Source: Acidobacteriota bacterium
Lineage (GTDB): Bacteria; Acidobacteriota; Vicinamibacteria; Vicinamibacterales; SCN-69-37
DNA length: 6,753 nucleotides
Direction: 5' to 3'
Assembly: GCA_024653875.1 (NCBI GenBank)
Contig: JANLHE010000457.1
Coordinates: forward strand, 1 to 6,753
The translations under genes were made by a program, and so were the position numbers. The first letter of the stretch is position 1. Each line of letters begins with the position of its first letter. The notes under the pieces are model-generated. The model was not told where the DNA came from. It made no database searches and worked only from the letters and a program-made list of their open reading frames with translations. Positions 6,624 through 6,753 of the stretch are shown one piece after another.

Positions 6624-6753
6624 GTGCCTTTCAGAGTTCTCACGGCCGGTGTCCTCGCCTTGGCCCTCGTCGGCTCCTCCCGGCCCGCGGCGCAGCACGC
6701 ACACGCCCGATTCGTTCGTTGGAATACGTGGCGCTGGCCGCCAGCGTCGACAA
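6624..6753 (+). CDS. Start of an exported protein of unknown function (3' cut by window edge)
   Basis: From a GTG at 6624 the frame reads VPFRVLTAGVLALALVGSSR followed by PAAQ. This is a convincing Sec signal peptide: one arginine, a hydrophobic core, and a small-residue cleavage site near PAA|Q. AGGGG at 6608-6612 could serve as a ribosome binding site, with a rather long spacing of 11 bases. A TTG at 6615 is an alternative start but would be too close to that site. Beyond about 6700 this frame turns tryptophan- and arginine-rich (RFVRWNTWRWPPAS), which is unlike ordinary mature sequence. Frame 2 over the same bases reads SLEYVALAASVD, which looks more protein-like. The gene may therefore be frameshifted near 6700-6720. 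Too little is present to name a family, and no domain can be recognised. Confidence 0.45.
   Translation, partial: MPFRVLTAGVLALALVGSSRPAAQHAHARFVRWNTWRWPPAST

Noticed and set aside
1..6753. CRISPR array, tRNA or rRNA gene, insertion sequence or phage gene.
   Set aside because: I saw no regularly spaced long repeats, cloverleaf, conserved rRNA stretch, transposase motif or terminal inverted repeats on either strand.

Overview
The window is high-GC bacterial DNA, all of it read on the plus strand. It looks like an acidobacterium, possibly of the Vicinamibacteria type. That is an inference from the combination of an ADOP-type (MacB/FtsX-like) permease, a VWFA-related protein of the kind expanded in Acidobacteria, and a very large Oar-like TonB-dependent receptor. 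No marker gene is present to confirm it.

Layout. Positions 1-1925 hold the 3' part of an ADOP-family permease gene. It is broken into four collinear pieces, in frames 3, 2, 1 and 3. At each of the three joints the frame changes and an expected family segment is missing, so this looks like a multiply deleted pseudogene rather than several small genes. Positions 1926-1971 are a short AT-rich spacer with phased ATTT motifs. From about 1972 to 2530 lies a remnant of a VWFA-related protein that lacks its N-terminal metal-binding half and carries another frame break near 2345. Positions 2531-2644 are a leader region with a possible promoter and small repeats. Positions 2645-6520 are one intact 1291-residue outer-membrane receptor. 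It has a signal peptide, a carboxypeptidase regulatory-like domain, a TonB-box-like motif, a plug and a large beta-barrel ending in tryptophan. A strong intrinsic terminator follows at 6541-6579. The window ends in the first part of another exported protein starting at about 6624, whose reading frame may also be disturbed.

How the parts relate. The receptor has its own leader and terminator and appears to be a single-gene transcription unit that imports or binds an unknown large substrate using TonB energy. The two upstream genes are wrecked and probably contribute no normal product. Nothing here forms a recognisable new multi-gene system. The most unusual signals are the repeated non-triplet losses confined to the genes upstream of an intact 3.9-kb gene, one joint whose bases fit both sides in two frames as expected for direct-repeat deletion, and the strict pairing of the receptor's six mature cysteines.
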